This document shows, one piece after another, positions 54,011-63,296 of a stretch of DNA of 64,000 bases (position 1 is the stretch's first letter; the number at the start of each line of letters is the position of its first letter). The notes below the pieces were generated by a model. The model was not told where the DNA came from, did not search any database, and saw only the letters and a program-made list of their open reading frames with translations. Where the stretch lies: positions 186,001-250,000 of the forward strand of contig NZ_QASN01000021.1 of assembly GCF_003052585.1 (NCBI RefSeq). The letters run 5' to 3'. The translations under genes were made by a program, and so were the position numbers. Source of the stretch: Pseudomonas mangrovi (lineage in GTDB: Bacteria; Pseudomonadota; Gammaproteobacteria; Pseudomonadales; Pseudomonadaceae).

Positions 54011-54802
54011 TCATGCCGTGCGTGCGTCGCGGCGGTAGGCCCAGACGATCATGCCGATACCGCCGAGAATCATCGGCAGACACAGCAGCTGGCCCATGGT
54101 CAGCCAGCCGAACGCCAGGTAACCGAGCTGCGCATCCGGCACGCGGAAGAACTCGACGATGAAGCGGAACACGCCGTAGCAGAGGCCGAACAGCCCGGTG
54201 ACTGCCATGGTCGGCCGCGGTTTGCGCGAATACGCCCAGAGAATGACGAAGAGCGCGACGCCCTCCAGGGCGAACTGATACAGCTGCGAGGGATGCCGCG
54301 GATCGGGGCCGCCGGTGGGGAAGACCATCGCCCAAGGCACGTCGCTCACCTTGCCCCACAGCTCGCCGTTGATGAAGTTGCCGATGCGCCCCGCGCCCAG
54401 ACCGATCGGCACCAGCGGGGCGATGAAGTCCATCAGCTCGAAGAACGGCTTGCCGGTCTTGCGCGCGAACAGCCAGGTACACAACAGCACACCGAGCAGC
54501 CCGCCATGGAAGGCCATGCCGCCATCCATGATGTAGAAGATCTTGATCGGGTCGTTTAAGTACAGCTGCGGATCGTAGAACAGCACGTAGCCCAGACGGC
54601 CGCCAAGGATCACCCCCATGGCCACCCAGAACACCAGGTCGGAGAGGGTCTCGCGAGTCCAGCTCGGGTCGAAGCGTTCGAGCCGGCGTGCGGCCAGCCA
54701 CCAGGCGCCGCCGATACCGATCAGGTACATCAGGCCGTACCAGTGGATCTTCAGCGGACCCAGCTCCAGTGCGACGGGGTTGATCTCGGGATAGGGCAGC
54801 AT
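54011..54802 (-). CDS. lgt: Prolipoprotein diacylglyceryl transferase Lgt
   Basis: Inner-membrane enzyme that transfers diacylglycerol to the lipobox cysteine of prolipoproteins, the first step of lipoprotein maturation (SpuD and SpuE here are possible substrates). The 263-aa protein has about seven membrane segments, the signature GRIGNFINGELWG, and the conserved HGGLLG motif. Confidence 0.96.
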   Translation of the reverse strand: MLPYPEINPVALELGPLKIHWYGLMYLIGIGGAWWLAARRLERFDPSWTRETLSDLVFWVAMGVILGGRLGYVLFYDPQLYLNDPIKIFYIMDGGMAFHGGLLGVLLCTWLFARKTGKPFFELMDFIAPLVPIGLGAGRIGNFINGELWGKVSDVPWAMVFPTGGPDPRHPSQLYQFALEGVALFVILWAYSRKPRPTMAVTGLFGLCYGVFRFIVEFFRVPDAQLGYLAFGWLTMGQLLCLPMILGGIGMIVWAYRRDARTA

Positions 54803-54812
54803 CGAATCTCCT

Positions 54813-55595
54813 TCAGATCAGGAAGCTGATGCCCACGCTGAGCAGCAGCAGGGCGAACAGGCGCTTGAGCAGGCGCGGCGACAGGCGATGGGCCAGACGC
54901 GCGCCGTAACGGGCGAAGAACATGCTGGTCAGGGCGATGCCGACCAGCGCCGGCAGATAGACGAAACCGAAGGCGCCTTCGGGCAACTGCGGCTGCGACC
55001 AGCCCACCACGATGAACGACAGCGCCCCGGACAGCGCGATGGGCAGACCGGTGGCCGACGAGGTCGCCACCGCCTGCTGCATCGGCACGCTGCGCCAGGT
55101 GAGGAAAGGTACGGTCAGCGATCCGCCGCCGATACCGAAGATCGCCGAGGCCCAGCCGATCACCCCGCCGGCAGCCACCAGGCCGGGCTTGCCCGGCACG
55201 GCGCGCTGGGCCTTCGGGCGCAGGTCGAGGCCCATCTGGATCGCGATCAGAATGGCGAACACGCCAATGATCTTCTGCAGCAGCGGCCCCTGGATCGAGG
55301 CGGCGGTGAGCGAGCCGAGCGCCGCGCCGGCGAGGATGCCCAGCGTCATCCAGAGGAAGATCGGCCAGCGCACGGCGCCCTTGCGATGATGCTCGAGCAC
55401 CGAATTGATCGAGGTGAAGACGATGGTCGCCAGCGACGTACCGACCGCCAGATGGGTCAGCACCGCGACGTCGAAGCCCTGGGCGGTAAAACTCAGCACC
55501 AGCACCGGCACGATGATGATTCCGCCGCCGACGCCAAACAGCCCGGCCAGCACGCCGGCTGCCGCGCCGAGAACCAGATACAGCAGAAACTCCAT
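54813..55595 (-). CDS. TSUP (TauE/SafE) family membrane permease
   Basis: 260-aa protein with about eight membrane helices in two repeats, each with the glycine-rich motif typical of sulfite/sulfoacetate exporters (LAGLFGVGGGIIIVPVLVL; GWASAIFGIGGGSLTVPFLT). Substrate unknown. ATG 55595 has GGAGGTG upstream. It lies 10 bp before lgt, so the two are probably co-transcribed. Confidence 0.88.
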   Translation of the reverse strand: MEFLLYLVLGAAAGVLAGLFGVGGGIIIVPVLVLSFTAQGFDVAVLTHLAVGTSLATIVFTSINSVLEHHRKGAVRWPIFLWMTLGILAGAALGSLTAASIQGPLLQKIIGVFAILIAIQMGLDLRPKAQRAVPGKPGLVAAGGVIGWASAIFGIGGGSLTVPFLTWRSVPMQQAVATSSATGLPIALSGALSFIVVGWSQPQLPEGAFGFVYLPALVGIALTSMFFARYGARLAHRLSPRLLKRLFALLLLSVGISFLI

Positions 55596-55792
55596 CACCA
55601 CCTCCGCAAAGAGTCGGGCATGGTAGCCGATGGCGGCGGGTGTCTCCACCGGCATGGCCGTGCCCTCGGGCTTTGCGTAGAGTTGCGGTTTTCAATCGAG
55701 CGGAGGATCAGGGCATTGCGCAGTAGTCGCTCTCTCACCGTTGTTCACCGGGACATGGCACCTCGGACTTGCCTGCCAGGCGGAGCGGGCGC

Positions 55793-56548
55793 ATGTGCCT
55801 GATCGCCTTCGCCTGGCGCCCCGGGCATCCTTTACCGCTGCTGGTGGCCGCCAATCGCGACGAGTTCCATGCGCGGCCGAGCCGGCCGCTGGGCGAGTGG
55901 CCAGACCATCCGGGGCTGTTCGCGGGGCGTGATCTGGAAGCGGGCGGGACCTGGATGGGCTACACCCGCGGCGGGCGCTTCGCCGCCCTGACCAACATCC
56001 GTGACCCGTCGCGCACGCAGGGGCTGCGCTCGCGTGGCCATCTGGTAGCCGAGTTCCTAACCGCCGAGGTTTCGCCGCAGCTCTATCTGGAAGGTCTGAG
56101 TGATCACCTGGCCGGCTACTCCGGCTTCAACCTGCTGGTCGGCGACGGGACCTCGCTATGGTTTCTGAACGCCAGCGAAGGCTTGCCTCAGGAGGTAGCG
56201 CCGGGGGTGCACGGCGTGTCCAACGCCAGCCTGGACACGCCCTGGCCGAAACTGCAGCGCACCCGCGACGGACTGGCCGCCCAGCTCGACGCGCCACGCC
56301 CCGAAGCGCTGTTCGACCTATTGGCCGACCGCTGGCAACCGAGCGAAGGCGCGCTGCCGGATACCGGCGTGGGACTGGCGACCGAGCGCCTGCTGTCGAG
56401 CGCATTCATCGCCAGCCCGAACTACGGCACCTGCGCCAGTACCCTGCTGATGGTCGGCAGCGACGGCAGCTGGCAGATGATCGAGCGCAGCTTCGGCCCG
56501 CTGGGTGCGCAGCTGGGCGAAGTGTCGGTGGGCGGCAGCTACGGCTGA
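55793..56548 (+). CDS. NRDE/TANGO2 family protein
   Basis: 251-aa protein beginning MCLIAFAWRPGHP, with the NRDE signature AANRDEFHARPSRP and the block GGTWMGYTRGGRFAALTN. Cys2 may become an N-terminal nucleophile, as in Ntn hydrolases; human TANGO2 is linked to lipid and haem handling, but the bacterial function is unsettled. GGAG precedes the ATG. Confidence 0.88.
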   Translation: MCLIAFAWRPGHPLPLLVAANRDEFHARPSRPLGEWPDHPGLFAGRDLEAGGTWMGYTRGGRFAALTNIRDPSRTQGLRSRGHLVAEFLTAEVSPQLYLEGLSDHLAGYSGFNLLVGDGTSLWFLNASEGLPQEVAPGVHGVSNASLDTPWPKLQRTRDGLAAQLDAPRPEALFDLLADRWQPSEGALPDTGVGLATERLLSSAFIASPNYGTCASTLLMVGSDGSWQMIERSFGPLGAQLGEVSVGGSYG

Positions 56549-56621
56549 TCCGCGTACCGGGATCGAGTGGCGGCGGGCCGCGAATTGCTGCAGGGACTGG
56601 GCAGGCAGGCCGACGGGGGCT

Positions 56622-57488
56622 TCAGAGATCGGCGGCGGGGTCTTCCTCAAGCCAGGCGCCGTCGAGCCTGAACAGCGGCGCAGGCACCGCAGGATCGTCG
56701 GCATCGGCCACCAGCAGCAGGTTGCCATCGGCCAGGGCGCAGAGCCCCTCGATCTTTACCACCGGCTCGAGCAGGCGCTGCGCCTGTGGCAGCAGCGCGT
56801 CATCCAGCCAGCCGATGACGCTGCCGAGGCAGTCGCCGTCCAGGTAGCTGGAGTCGGTCGCTTCGGCCGCGGCGCTGTAGTACAGCCGTCCGTTTCTGCC
56901 GAGGGTGAGATCGGTCAGCCCGAGCGGCACGCCGGCCAGCTCGCCCAGCTGCACGGGACGGATTTCCAGCAGCGCTTCGGCATCCAGCCGCCCGGCACCC
57001 AGGTCGGCGAGAACCCGCTGCAGTTGCAGCAGCACCAGCGCGTTCTCGCCACCCTTGCCGTTGCCGCGCTGAGCCAGCAGCAACTGCTCGCCGCGCACCA
57101 CCGCGCCCTCAATGTTCAGCTCCTGGAAGCGCTCGCCTAGCACCCGGTACAGCCCGCTGGCGTCGATCGGTCGAACCTGCTGGTCCTCGCCGAACAGCGC
57201 GCCACGCCGGCGACGCGCGGTCGAGCCGGAACCGAGCACCAGCAGCGCCCCGTCAGGCAGCAGCGCCATGGCCTCGAAATCCGCCTTGCACGCCTTGCGC
57301 TCGACGGGGTCCTCCGGCAAGACGCCAGGCACCAGCGACCATTGGCCGAGCCAATGACCGTCAAGGTCATAGCGATGCAGGTCGAGACAGTCGTCGGCAA
57401 CGGTCCAGAGACTGTCGCGACACAGGACCAACGCACTGGCGGCGGACAGCCGCAACTGGCCGCACAGCGAGGCCCTCGCCGCGATCAC
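56622..57488 (-). CDS. Predicted beta-propeller-like protein of unknown function
   Basis: 288-aa protein with repeated strand patterns (DSLWTVADDCLDLHRYDLDG, FEAMALLPDGALLVLGSGST, KIEGLCALADGNLLLVADAD) like propeller or esterase-like phytase-type folds. No signal peptide. The proposed start is GTG 57488, which overlaps the ptsP stop (GTGA); the open frame beyond is a shadow of ptsP. It would be translationally coupled to ptsP. Confidence 0.7.
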   Translation of the reverse strand: MIAARASLCGQLRLSAASALVLCRDSLWTVADDCLDLHRYDLDGHWLGQWSLVPGVLPEDPVERKACKADFEAMALLPDGALLVLGSGSTARRRRGALFGEDQQVRPIDASGLYRVLGERFQELNIEGAVVRGEQLLLAQRGNGKGGENALVLLQLQRVLADLGAGRLDAEALLEIRPVQLGELAGVPLGLTDLTLGRNGRLYYSAAAEATDSSYLDGDCLGSVIGWLDDALLPQAQRLLEPVVKIEGLCALADGNLLLVADADDPAVPAPLFRLDGAWLEEDPAADL

Positions 57489-59776
57489 AAGGCTGCGCCG
57501 AGCGCCGATGCCGGGTTGATCACGCGGCCCAGACCGAGGTTGCGCAGGGCCAGGTGCAGCGAGCTGTGGATGACCTGCGGGTTGTCGATGGTCATCAGCT
57601 GAGCCAGCAGCTCGCGGGCCTTCTCCATCGTGACCTGGCGCAGCAGCCACTTCACCTTGGGCAGGTTGGTGGCGTTCATCGACAGCGAATCGAAGCCCAT
57701 CGCCAGCAGCAGCACGGCCGCCGCCGGGTCACCGGCCATCTCGCCACAGATGCTTACCGGCTTGCCTTCGGCATGTGCACCGTCGACGACGATGCGCAGC
57801 GCCTGCAGCACCGCCGGATGGAGGAAGTCGTAGAGATCGGCGACCCGCGGATTGTTGCGGTCCACCGCCAGCAGGTACTGGGTCAGGTCGTTGGAGCCGA
57901 CCGAGATGAAGTCCACCTGCCGGGCCAGCTCGCGGATCTGGTAGACCGCCGCGGGCACCTCGACCATCAGACCGACCGGCGGCAGCGGCACGTCGGTGCC
58001 TTCGTCGCGAACCTCGCCCCAGGCCCGGTGGATCAGGTGCAGCGCCTCTTCCAGTTCGTGGGTGCCGGAGATCATCGGCAGCAGAATGCGCAGATTGTCC
58101 AGCCCCTCGCTGGCCTTGAGCATGGCGCGGGTCTGCACCAGGAAGATCTCCGGGTGATCGAGGGTCACGCGGATACCGCGCCAGCCGAGGAAGGGGTTGC
58201 TTTCCTTGATCGGGAAATACGGCAGCGCCTTGTCGCCGCCGATGTCCAGGGTGCGCATGGTCACCGGCAGCGGATGGAAGGCCTGCAGCTGCTCGCGGTA
58301 GATCGCCAGCTGTTCCTTCTCGCTGGGAAAGCGCTCGCGGCTCATGAACGGCACTTCGGTGCGATACAGGCCGACGCCCTCGGCGCCGCGCTGCTGGGCA
58401 CGGGCGACGTCGGCGAGCAGGCCGGTGTTGACCCACAGCGGCATGCGCTGGCCATCGAGGGTTTCGCAGGGCAGTTCGCGCAGTGCATCCAGGCCCTGGG
58501 TCAGCTGACGCTCTTCCTCGACCACCTCGGCGTACTGCGCACGCAGTATCGCGCTGGGGTTGGTGAACACCTCGCCGTGGTAGCCATCGACGATCAGGTC
58601 GATGCCATCGACCTTGGAGTACGGCAGGTCGACCACGCCCATGACGGTGGGGATGCCCATGGCACGGGCGAGGATCGCCACGTGCGAGTTGCCCGAGCCC
58701 TGCACCGAGACCAGGCCGACCAGCTTGCCCTCGGGTACCTCGCCGAGCATCGCCGGGGTCAGCTCCTCGCTGACCAGGATGGTGTTGTCCTGATACACCA
58801 GCGTCTGCTGGCGCGCATGCTGCAGGTAGGCGAGCAGGCGCCGGCCGAGGTCCTTGACGTCCGATGCGCGCTCGCGCAGGTAGGCGTCGTCCATCAGCTC
58901 GAAGCGCTTGATGTGCTCGTTGACCACCTGACGCAGCGCGCCCTGGGCCCATTGACCGGTGCGAATGACCAGCTGCACCTCGGTGCCCAGCGCCGCGTCA
59001 TCGAGCATCATCAGGTAGACGTCGAACAACGCCCGCTCCTCGGGCCGCAGCTGGGTGGCGAGCTTGGCCGACAGAGCACGGATGTCCTGACGCACCGCCT
59101 CCAGCGCATCGTTGAACAACGCCAGTTCCGCCTCGACGTTGTCCACCTGCTTGTCCGGCACCACCTCGAGGTCGGCGGGCGGCAGCACCACCACCGCCTT
59201 GCCGATGGCCGCCCCCGGCGCGCCGGGCACGCCGACGAAACGGGTTTCCTGAATGCCCTTGCCCTGCTTGCCGAGGCCGCGGATCGAGCCGGTCGCCTCG
59301 GCATGCGCGATGACCCCGGCAAGCTGCGCGCTCATGGTGACGAGGAAGGCCTCCTCGCCCTCGTCGAACTGGCGGCGCTCCTTCTGCTGGATGACCAGAA
59401 CGCCCATCACCCGACGGTGGTGGATGATCGGCGCCCCGAGGAAGGAGGCGTAGCGCTCCTCGCCGGTTTCGGCGAAATAGCGGTAACGCGGGTGTTCGGA
59501 AGCGTGTTCGAGGTTGAGCGGCTCCTCGCGGCTGCCGACCAGGCCCACCAGGCCCTCGTTCGGCGCCATGCTGACCTTGCCGATGGCCTTCTTGTTGAGG
59601 CCCTCGGTGGCCATCAGGACGAAGCGGTTGGACTCCGGGTCGAGCAGGTAGACCGAGCAGACCTGGCTGCCCATGGCGGTCCTCACCCGCTGCACGATGA
59701 TCGCCAGCGCCGCCTTGAGATCCTTGGCGGAGTTAACTTCCTGGACGATCTTGCGCAGCGTGTTGAGCATGCTCAT
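57485..59776 (-). CDS. ptsP: PEP-protein phosphotransferase PtsP (enzyme I-Ntr)
   Basis: First enzyme of the nitrogen-related phosphotransferase system; it moves phosphate from PEP to NPr. An N-terminal GAF domain (about 1-160; MNTLRK-like start, VCSVYLLDPESNRFVLMATE) precedes the EI part. The phosphorylated histidine is in GSGNSHVAILARAMGIPTVM, and the PEP site has DIGGDKALPYFPIKE and GSNDLTQYLLAVDRNN. The 763-aa length is normal. Start ATG 59776 or 59770. It follows rppH by 13 bp. Confidence 0.96.
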   Translation of the reverse strand: MSMLNTLRKIVQEVNSAKDLKAALAIIVQRVRTAMGSQVCSVYLLDPESNRFVLMATEGLNKKAIGKVSMAPNEGLVGLVGSREEPLNLEHASEHPRYRYFAETGEERYASFLGAPIIHHRRVMGVLVIQQKERRQFDEGEEAFLVTMSAQLAGVIAHAEATGSIRGLGKQGKGIQETRFVGVPGAPGAAIGKAVVVLPPADLEVVPDKQVDNVEAELALFNDALEAVRQDIRALSAKLATQLRPEERALFDVYLMMLDDAALGTEVQLVIRTGQWAQGALRQVVNEHIKRFELMDDAYLRERASDVKDLGRRLLAYLQHARQQTLVYQDNTILVSEELTPAMLGEVPEGKLVGLVSVQGSGNSHVAILARAMGIPTVMGVVDLPYSKVDGIDLIVDGYHGEVFTNPSAILRAQYAEVVEEERQLTQGLDALRELPCETLDGQRMPLWVNTGLLADVARAQQRGAEGVGLYRTEVPFMSRERFPSEKEQLAIYREQLQAFHPLPVTMRTLDIGGDKALPYFPIKESNPFLGWRGIRVTLDHPEIFLVQTRAMLKASEGLDNLRILLPMISGTHELEEALHLIHRAWGEVRDEGTDVPLPPVGLMVEVPAAVYQIRELARQVDFISVGSNDLTQYLLAVDRNNPRVADLYDFLHPAVLQALRIVVDGAHAEGKPVSICGEMAGDPAAAVLLLAMGFDSLSMNATNLPKVKWLLRQVTMEKARELLAQLMTIDNPQVIHSSLHLALRNLGLGRVINPASALGAAL

Positions 59777-59789
59777 GCGGGGTCCGTCT

Positions 59790-60269
59790 TCAGTCGCGCG
59801 CGATCAGGCGCGGGGCGAGTTCCTTGAGGGCGCGACGATAGACCTCGCGCTTGAATGTCACCACCTGGCCCAGTGGGTACCAGTAACTGACCCAGCGCCA
59901 GCCGTCGAACTCCGGCTTGCCGTGCAGGTCCATGCGCACCCGCTGCTCATCACCGGTCAGCCGCAGCAGGAACCACTTCTGCTTCTGGCCGATACACAGC
60001 GGCTGGCTGTTGGTGCGCACCAGGCGCTGCGGCAGGCGATAACGCAACCAGCCGCGGGTACAGGCGAGGATGCTGACATCCTGCTCCTCCAGGCCGACTT
60101 CCTCGTTCAGCTCGCGATACAGCGCCTCTTCCGGCGATTCGCGCTCGTTGATGCCGCCCTGGGGAAACTGCCAGGCATCCTGGTTGATCCGCCGCGCCCA
60201 GAGCACCTGACCGGCATCATTGCTGAGAATGATGCCGACATTGGGTCGGAAACCATCAGGATCTATCAC
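59790..60269 (-). CDS. rppH: RNA pyrophosphohydrolase RppH (NudH)
   Basis: Removes pyrophosphate from mRNA 5' ends and so starts RNase E decay. The 159-aa protein carries the Nudix box GGINERESPEEALYRELNEE followed by VGL, with GFRPNVGIIL at the N-terminus. I chose GTG 60269 (VIDPDGFRPN) because GAGG lies 8 bases upstream and the family length is then exact; the longer ATG 60299 adds unlike residues. Confidence 0.95.
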   Translation of the reverse strand: MIDPDGFRPNVGIILSNDAGQVLWARRINQDAWQFPQGGINERESPEEALYRELNEEVGLEEQDVSILACTRGWLRYRLPQRLVRTNSQPLCIGQKQKWFLLRLTGDEQRVRMDLHGKPEFDGWRWVSYWYPLGQVVTFKREVYRRALKELAPRLIARD

Positions 60270-60368
60270 GTTGAAAACCTCGAAAAACCTTGCCGGCATT
60301 GTTCCACAAAAGCGCGCCAGCCCGAAAGCCGAGCGCCAAGCCTGTGCAGCGCGCCACAGACCCCGGCC

Positions 60369-60397
60369 TTCAAGCGCTACGGCAGAACCGCTATGCT
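60369..60397 (+). promoter_or_regulatory. Promoter of the HAD gene at 60432
   Basis: TTCAAG and TATGCT spaced by 17 bases, 35 bp before the GTG start. Confidence 0.45.
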
Positions 60398-60431
60398 GCC
60401 GCCCTCAGCCAACCGACAGAGGTTTTCCGCA

Positions 60432-61088
60432 GTGCGCCTGGCCATCTTCGATCTCGATAACACCCTGCTCGCCGGCGACAGCGACCACCTCTGGGGCGAA
60501 TTCCTCTGCCAGCGCGGACATGTCGACGCCGCCAGCTACAAGGCGCGCAACGATGCCTTCTACGAGGACTACAAGGCCGGCTGTCTGGACGTGCTGGCCT
60601 ACCAGAACTTCTGCCAGGAGATCCTCGGCCGCACCGAGCTGGAAGTGCTCGACCAGTGGCACCTCGACTTCATGCAGGAATTCATCCAGCCGATCATCCT
60701 GGCCAAGGCCGAGGCGTTGCTCGCCGAGCACCGTGCGGCCGGCGATTACCTGCTGATCATCACCGCGACCAACCGCTTCATCACCGGCCCGATTGCCAGG
60801 CGCCTGGGCGTCAACGGCCTGCTCGCCACCGAATGCGAAGTGCTCGATGGGCACTATTCAGGTCGCCTGACCGACACGCCCTGCTTCCAGGCCGGCAAGG
60901 TCGAACGTCTGAACCGCTGGCTCGCCGATACCGGCCGCAACCTGGACGGAGCCTACTTCTACAGCGACTCGATCAACGACCTGCCGCTGCTCGAGGCGGT
61001 CGCCAACCCGGTTGCGGTGGACCCGGACGAGCGCCTGCGCGCCATTGCCAGCGAGCGCGGCTGGAAAATCCTGTCGCTGCGCGACTAG
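60432..61088 (+). CDS. HAD-IB family phosphatase
   Basis: 218-aa SerB-like hydrolase starting with GTG 60432 (AGAGG upstream). Motif I LAIFDLDNTLLAGDSDH, motif II LIITATNRFITGP, motif III lysine in FQAGKVERLNRW, motif IV YFYSDSINDLPLLE. It corresponds by position to PA0335, beside rppH-ptsP. Suggested activities in the family include histidinol- or serine-phosphate hydrolysis; the substrate is unproven here. Confidence 0.88.
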   Translation: MRLAIFDLDNTLLAGDSDHLWGEFLCQRGHVDAASYKARNDAFYEDYKAGCLDVLAYQNFCQEILGRTELEVLDQWHLDFMQEFIQPIILAKAEALLAEHRAAGDYLLIITATNRFITGPIARRLGVNGLLATECEVLDGHYSGRLTDTPCFQAGKVERLNRWLADTGRNLDGAYFYSDSINDLPLLEAVANPVAVDPDERLRAIASERGWKILSLRD

Positions 61089-61093
61089 CGCCG

Positions 61094-62221
61094 ATGGGCA
61101 CGGATGCCGCCGATCAGCCCCTGATCGCCTGCGACCGCCCCGCCAGCCTACTCGGTTCGCAGCTGGCCGCGCTGCTCGCCGCCCAGGGCCTGCCTTTGCT
61201 GCAGCGCGCACCGGGCGAGCGCGCTGAGCGCTGGCACACGCACGAGGTCGGCGGGATCCGACGCCAATTCGCCCAGCCGCTGACCTTCACCCCCTACGCC
61301 TCGTCACGGCCCTGTTCGGCGCGCTGCCATTTCTGCTCGGAAAATCTGCGCCGCTCTCACGCCCCCGGCCCGGCGGCGAGCCTGCTGCGCCCGGACGCCG
61401 ACTATTTCACCGGCCTGCGCCGAGCCCTGCTGGCCCTGCACGGACTGCCGCGCAGCTACTCGCTGTCCGGCCTCGAGGCCAGCGACGACCCGGACTGGCT
61501 GCTGCAGCTGCTGCAGCTGCTGGGCGCGCCCGAGTTTCGTGCGGACGCCCTTGAGCGGGTGCTCTACTCAAACGGTGCCGGCCTGATCGGAGCGCGCGGC
61601 GAGGCGCTGCTCGATGCCCTGCAAGGCTTCCAGCTGTCCTGGCTGGAGCTGTCGCGCCATCACTTCGACGCCGACGCCAACCAGGCCATCATGCGCTTTC
61701 GCGACGGCCTGGCGATTCGCACCGCAGCGGCGTTCCGCCAGCTCGTCGACAGCTGTCGAGGACGCTTTCCGCTGCGCCTGGTCTGCCTGCTGCAACAGGG
61801 CGGCATCGCCACGCCGGGGGAGGTCGCCCGCTATCTCGACTGGGCCGCCACGCTGGGGGTGGAGACGGTGATCTTCCGCGAGCTGTCGCGACTCGACGAG
61901 GGCTACCGCGACAACGCCACCCGCCGCTCCATCGATAACCGCCGCATCGCCATGGAACCACTGCTGGCAGCCTGTCTCGCCGACGCCGATCTCGGGCCGA
62001 CGCTGCAAGCGCAGGCGCTGACCGACGGCTACTACTTCTGGAACCTGCAGCTGCGCCATGCCAGCGGCCTGCGGGTGATCTTCGAATGCTCCGACTATCG
62101 CGCCATGCACGCCCGTCATGCCGAGCCACGCGTCTACAAACTGGTGTACTTCGCCGACGGCCAGCTCTGCGCAGGCTGGCAGCCCGGCGACAACCTGTTG
62201 CTGGACTGCCGGCATGGATAG
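61094..62221 (+). CDS. Radical-SAM protein, unknown reaction
   Basis: 375-aa protein with a radical-SAM cluster motif of three cysteines, C74, C78 and C81 (PCSARCHFCSEN), preceded by the aromatic/basic run FTPYASSR common before the cluster. Later blocks include SYSLSGLEAS and the strand-rich RLVCLLQQGGIATPGEVARY and GVETVIFREL, as in a TIM-barrel core. No extra Cys cluster for a SPASM domain is seen. ATG 61094 is 5 bp after the HAD stop. The gene overlaps the methylase-like gene by 8 bases, so the products likely act together. Cytosolic. Confidence 0.78.
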   Translation: MGTDAADQPLIACDRPASLLGSQLAALLAAQGLPLLQRAPGERAERWHTHEVGGIRRQFAQPLTFTPYASSRPCSARCHFCSENLRRSHAPGPAASLLRPDADYFTGLRRALLALHGLPRSYSLSGLEASDDPDWLLQLLQLLGAPEFRADALERVLYSNGAGLIGARGEALLDALQGFQLSWLELSRHHFDADANQAIMRFRDGLAIRTAAAFRQLVDSCRGRFPLRLVCLLQQGGIATPGEVARYLDWAATLGVETVIFRELSRLDEGYRDNATRRSIDNRRIAMEPLLAACLADADLGPTLQAQALTDGYYFWNLQLRHASGLRVIFECSDYRAMHARHAEPRVYKLVYFADGQLCAGWQPGDNLLLDCRHG

Positions 62222-63296
62222 TCGCAGCTGGCTGCTGCTGGAGCAGGAGGACCCGACCTGGCGCCTGCCGGACGACCTGCGCGCCCGCGACCCCTTCGCC
62301 GCCCGCGACTGTGGCTGGGTCGAGCAGATGCGGCCGTTCATCCGCCAGTTCTCGCGGCCCGGCGAAACCGTCACCGACCCCTTCTGCGGCTTCGCCAGCA
62401 CCCTGCTGGCCGCCCACCTGGAAGGCCGCGCCGGGGTCGGCTACGAGATCGAAGCGCTTCGGGTCGAGCTGGCGCGCGAGCGCCTGGCCCGCCATGCGGC
62501 CGAGCGGCAGCAGCTGTTCGCCCAGGAATTGCCGGAGCAGGGCGAGCCCCTCGACCTGTGTCTGGGCAACCTGCCCTACTTCGGCTGCGCCTGGTCCGGC
62601 AGCAATGCGGCGCAGCTGTACGCCAGTCCTGACTACGCCAGCTACCTGCAACAGCTGGCGGTGCTGTTCCGACGCATCGCCGGGCGTCTGCGCACGGGTC
62701 GCTACTGCATCCTGATGGCGCAGAACATCGACGTAGGCGGTCACTGGCTGCCGCAGGCCTGGGATGTGGCCAGGGTGCTGAGCGATTACCTGCAGCCCTG
62801 TGGCGAGCGGTTGCTGCTCTATCCGAAACCTGTGCAGGCGCTGGCACCTCTGGACAGCGGGCACGACCGCAGCCACGAGTACGCGCTGATCTTCCGCAAG
62901 GTGCCCGCCGCTCAGGACCTGGAGGGCGCACTGAGACTGCTGCGGGAACTGCAGCAGCTGGGACTGGGTTTTCAGGTGTACGGCAGCTTCGGTCGCTGGC
63001 TGCAGGATCCCGAGCGGGTCGAGCCGGGCGATGTCGACCTGCTGCTGCCCGCCGATGAGGCCAATCTCAATGCCCTGCTGCTCGCCCTGCAGCAACGCGG
63101 CTTCGCCCTGAGCAGCTGGCGCGAACCCGTCCAGCCGCCGCTGCAGCTGGCCGACTACGCCGGCCGCTACTACTTCCGCGCCGAGCGCACCGAGCGCCAG
63201 GGCCGGCAGTTGCGTATCGATCTGACCTGGGAGCTGGAAAGCGGCCAGTGCGTCAGCCTCGGCGGCGGCAGCGCCCGGGGGCTGCCGCTGGCCTGA
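62214..63296 (+). CDS. DNA-methylase-like / nucleotidyltransferase-like fusion protein
   Basis: 360-aa protein. Residues about 50-230 resemble N4/N6 DNA methylases: SAM motif TDPFCGFASTLLAAHLEG (54-71), acidic ribose ligand in GYEIE (E78), catalytic-type NLPYFG (119-124), and RSHEYALIFRK (219-229). From about 245 a minimal nucleotidyltransferase-like domain follows: VYGSFGRW (GS 257-258), DVDLLL (273-275) and a third acid in RIDLTWEL (D336). ATG 62214 overlaps the radical-SAM stop by 8 bases. Neither domain combination nor substrate is known to me. Confidence 0.75.
   Translation: MDSRSWLLLEQEDPTWRLPDDLRARDPFAARDCGWVEQMRPFIRQFSRPGETVTDPFCGFASTLLAAHLEGRAGVGYEIEALRVELARERLARHAAERQQLFAQELPEQGEPLDLCLGNLPYFGCAWSGSNAAQLYASPDYASYLQQLAVLFRRIAGRLRTGRYCILMAQNIDVGGHWLPQAWDVARVLSDYLQPCGERLLLYPKPVQALAPLDSGHDRSHEYALIFRKVPAAQDLEGALRLLRELQQLGLGFQVYGSFGRWLQDPERVEPGDVDLLLPADEANLNALLLALQQRGFALSSWREPVQPPLQLADYAGRYYFRAERTERQGRQLRIDLTWELESGQCVSLGGGSARGLPLA

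Noticed and set aside
57554..59827. 757-codon open frame on the plus strand
   Set aside because: It is exactly antisense to ptsP, has no family motif and is rich in His, Gln and Arg as expected for antisense of a GC-rich gene.
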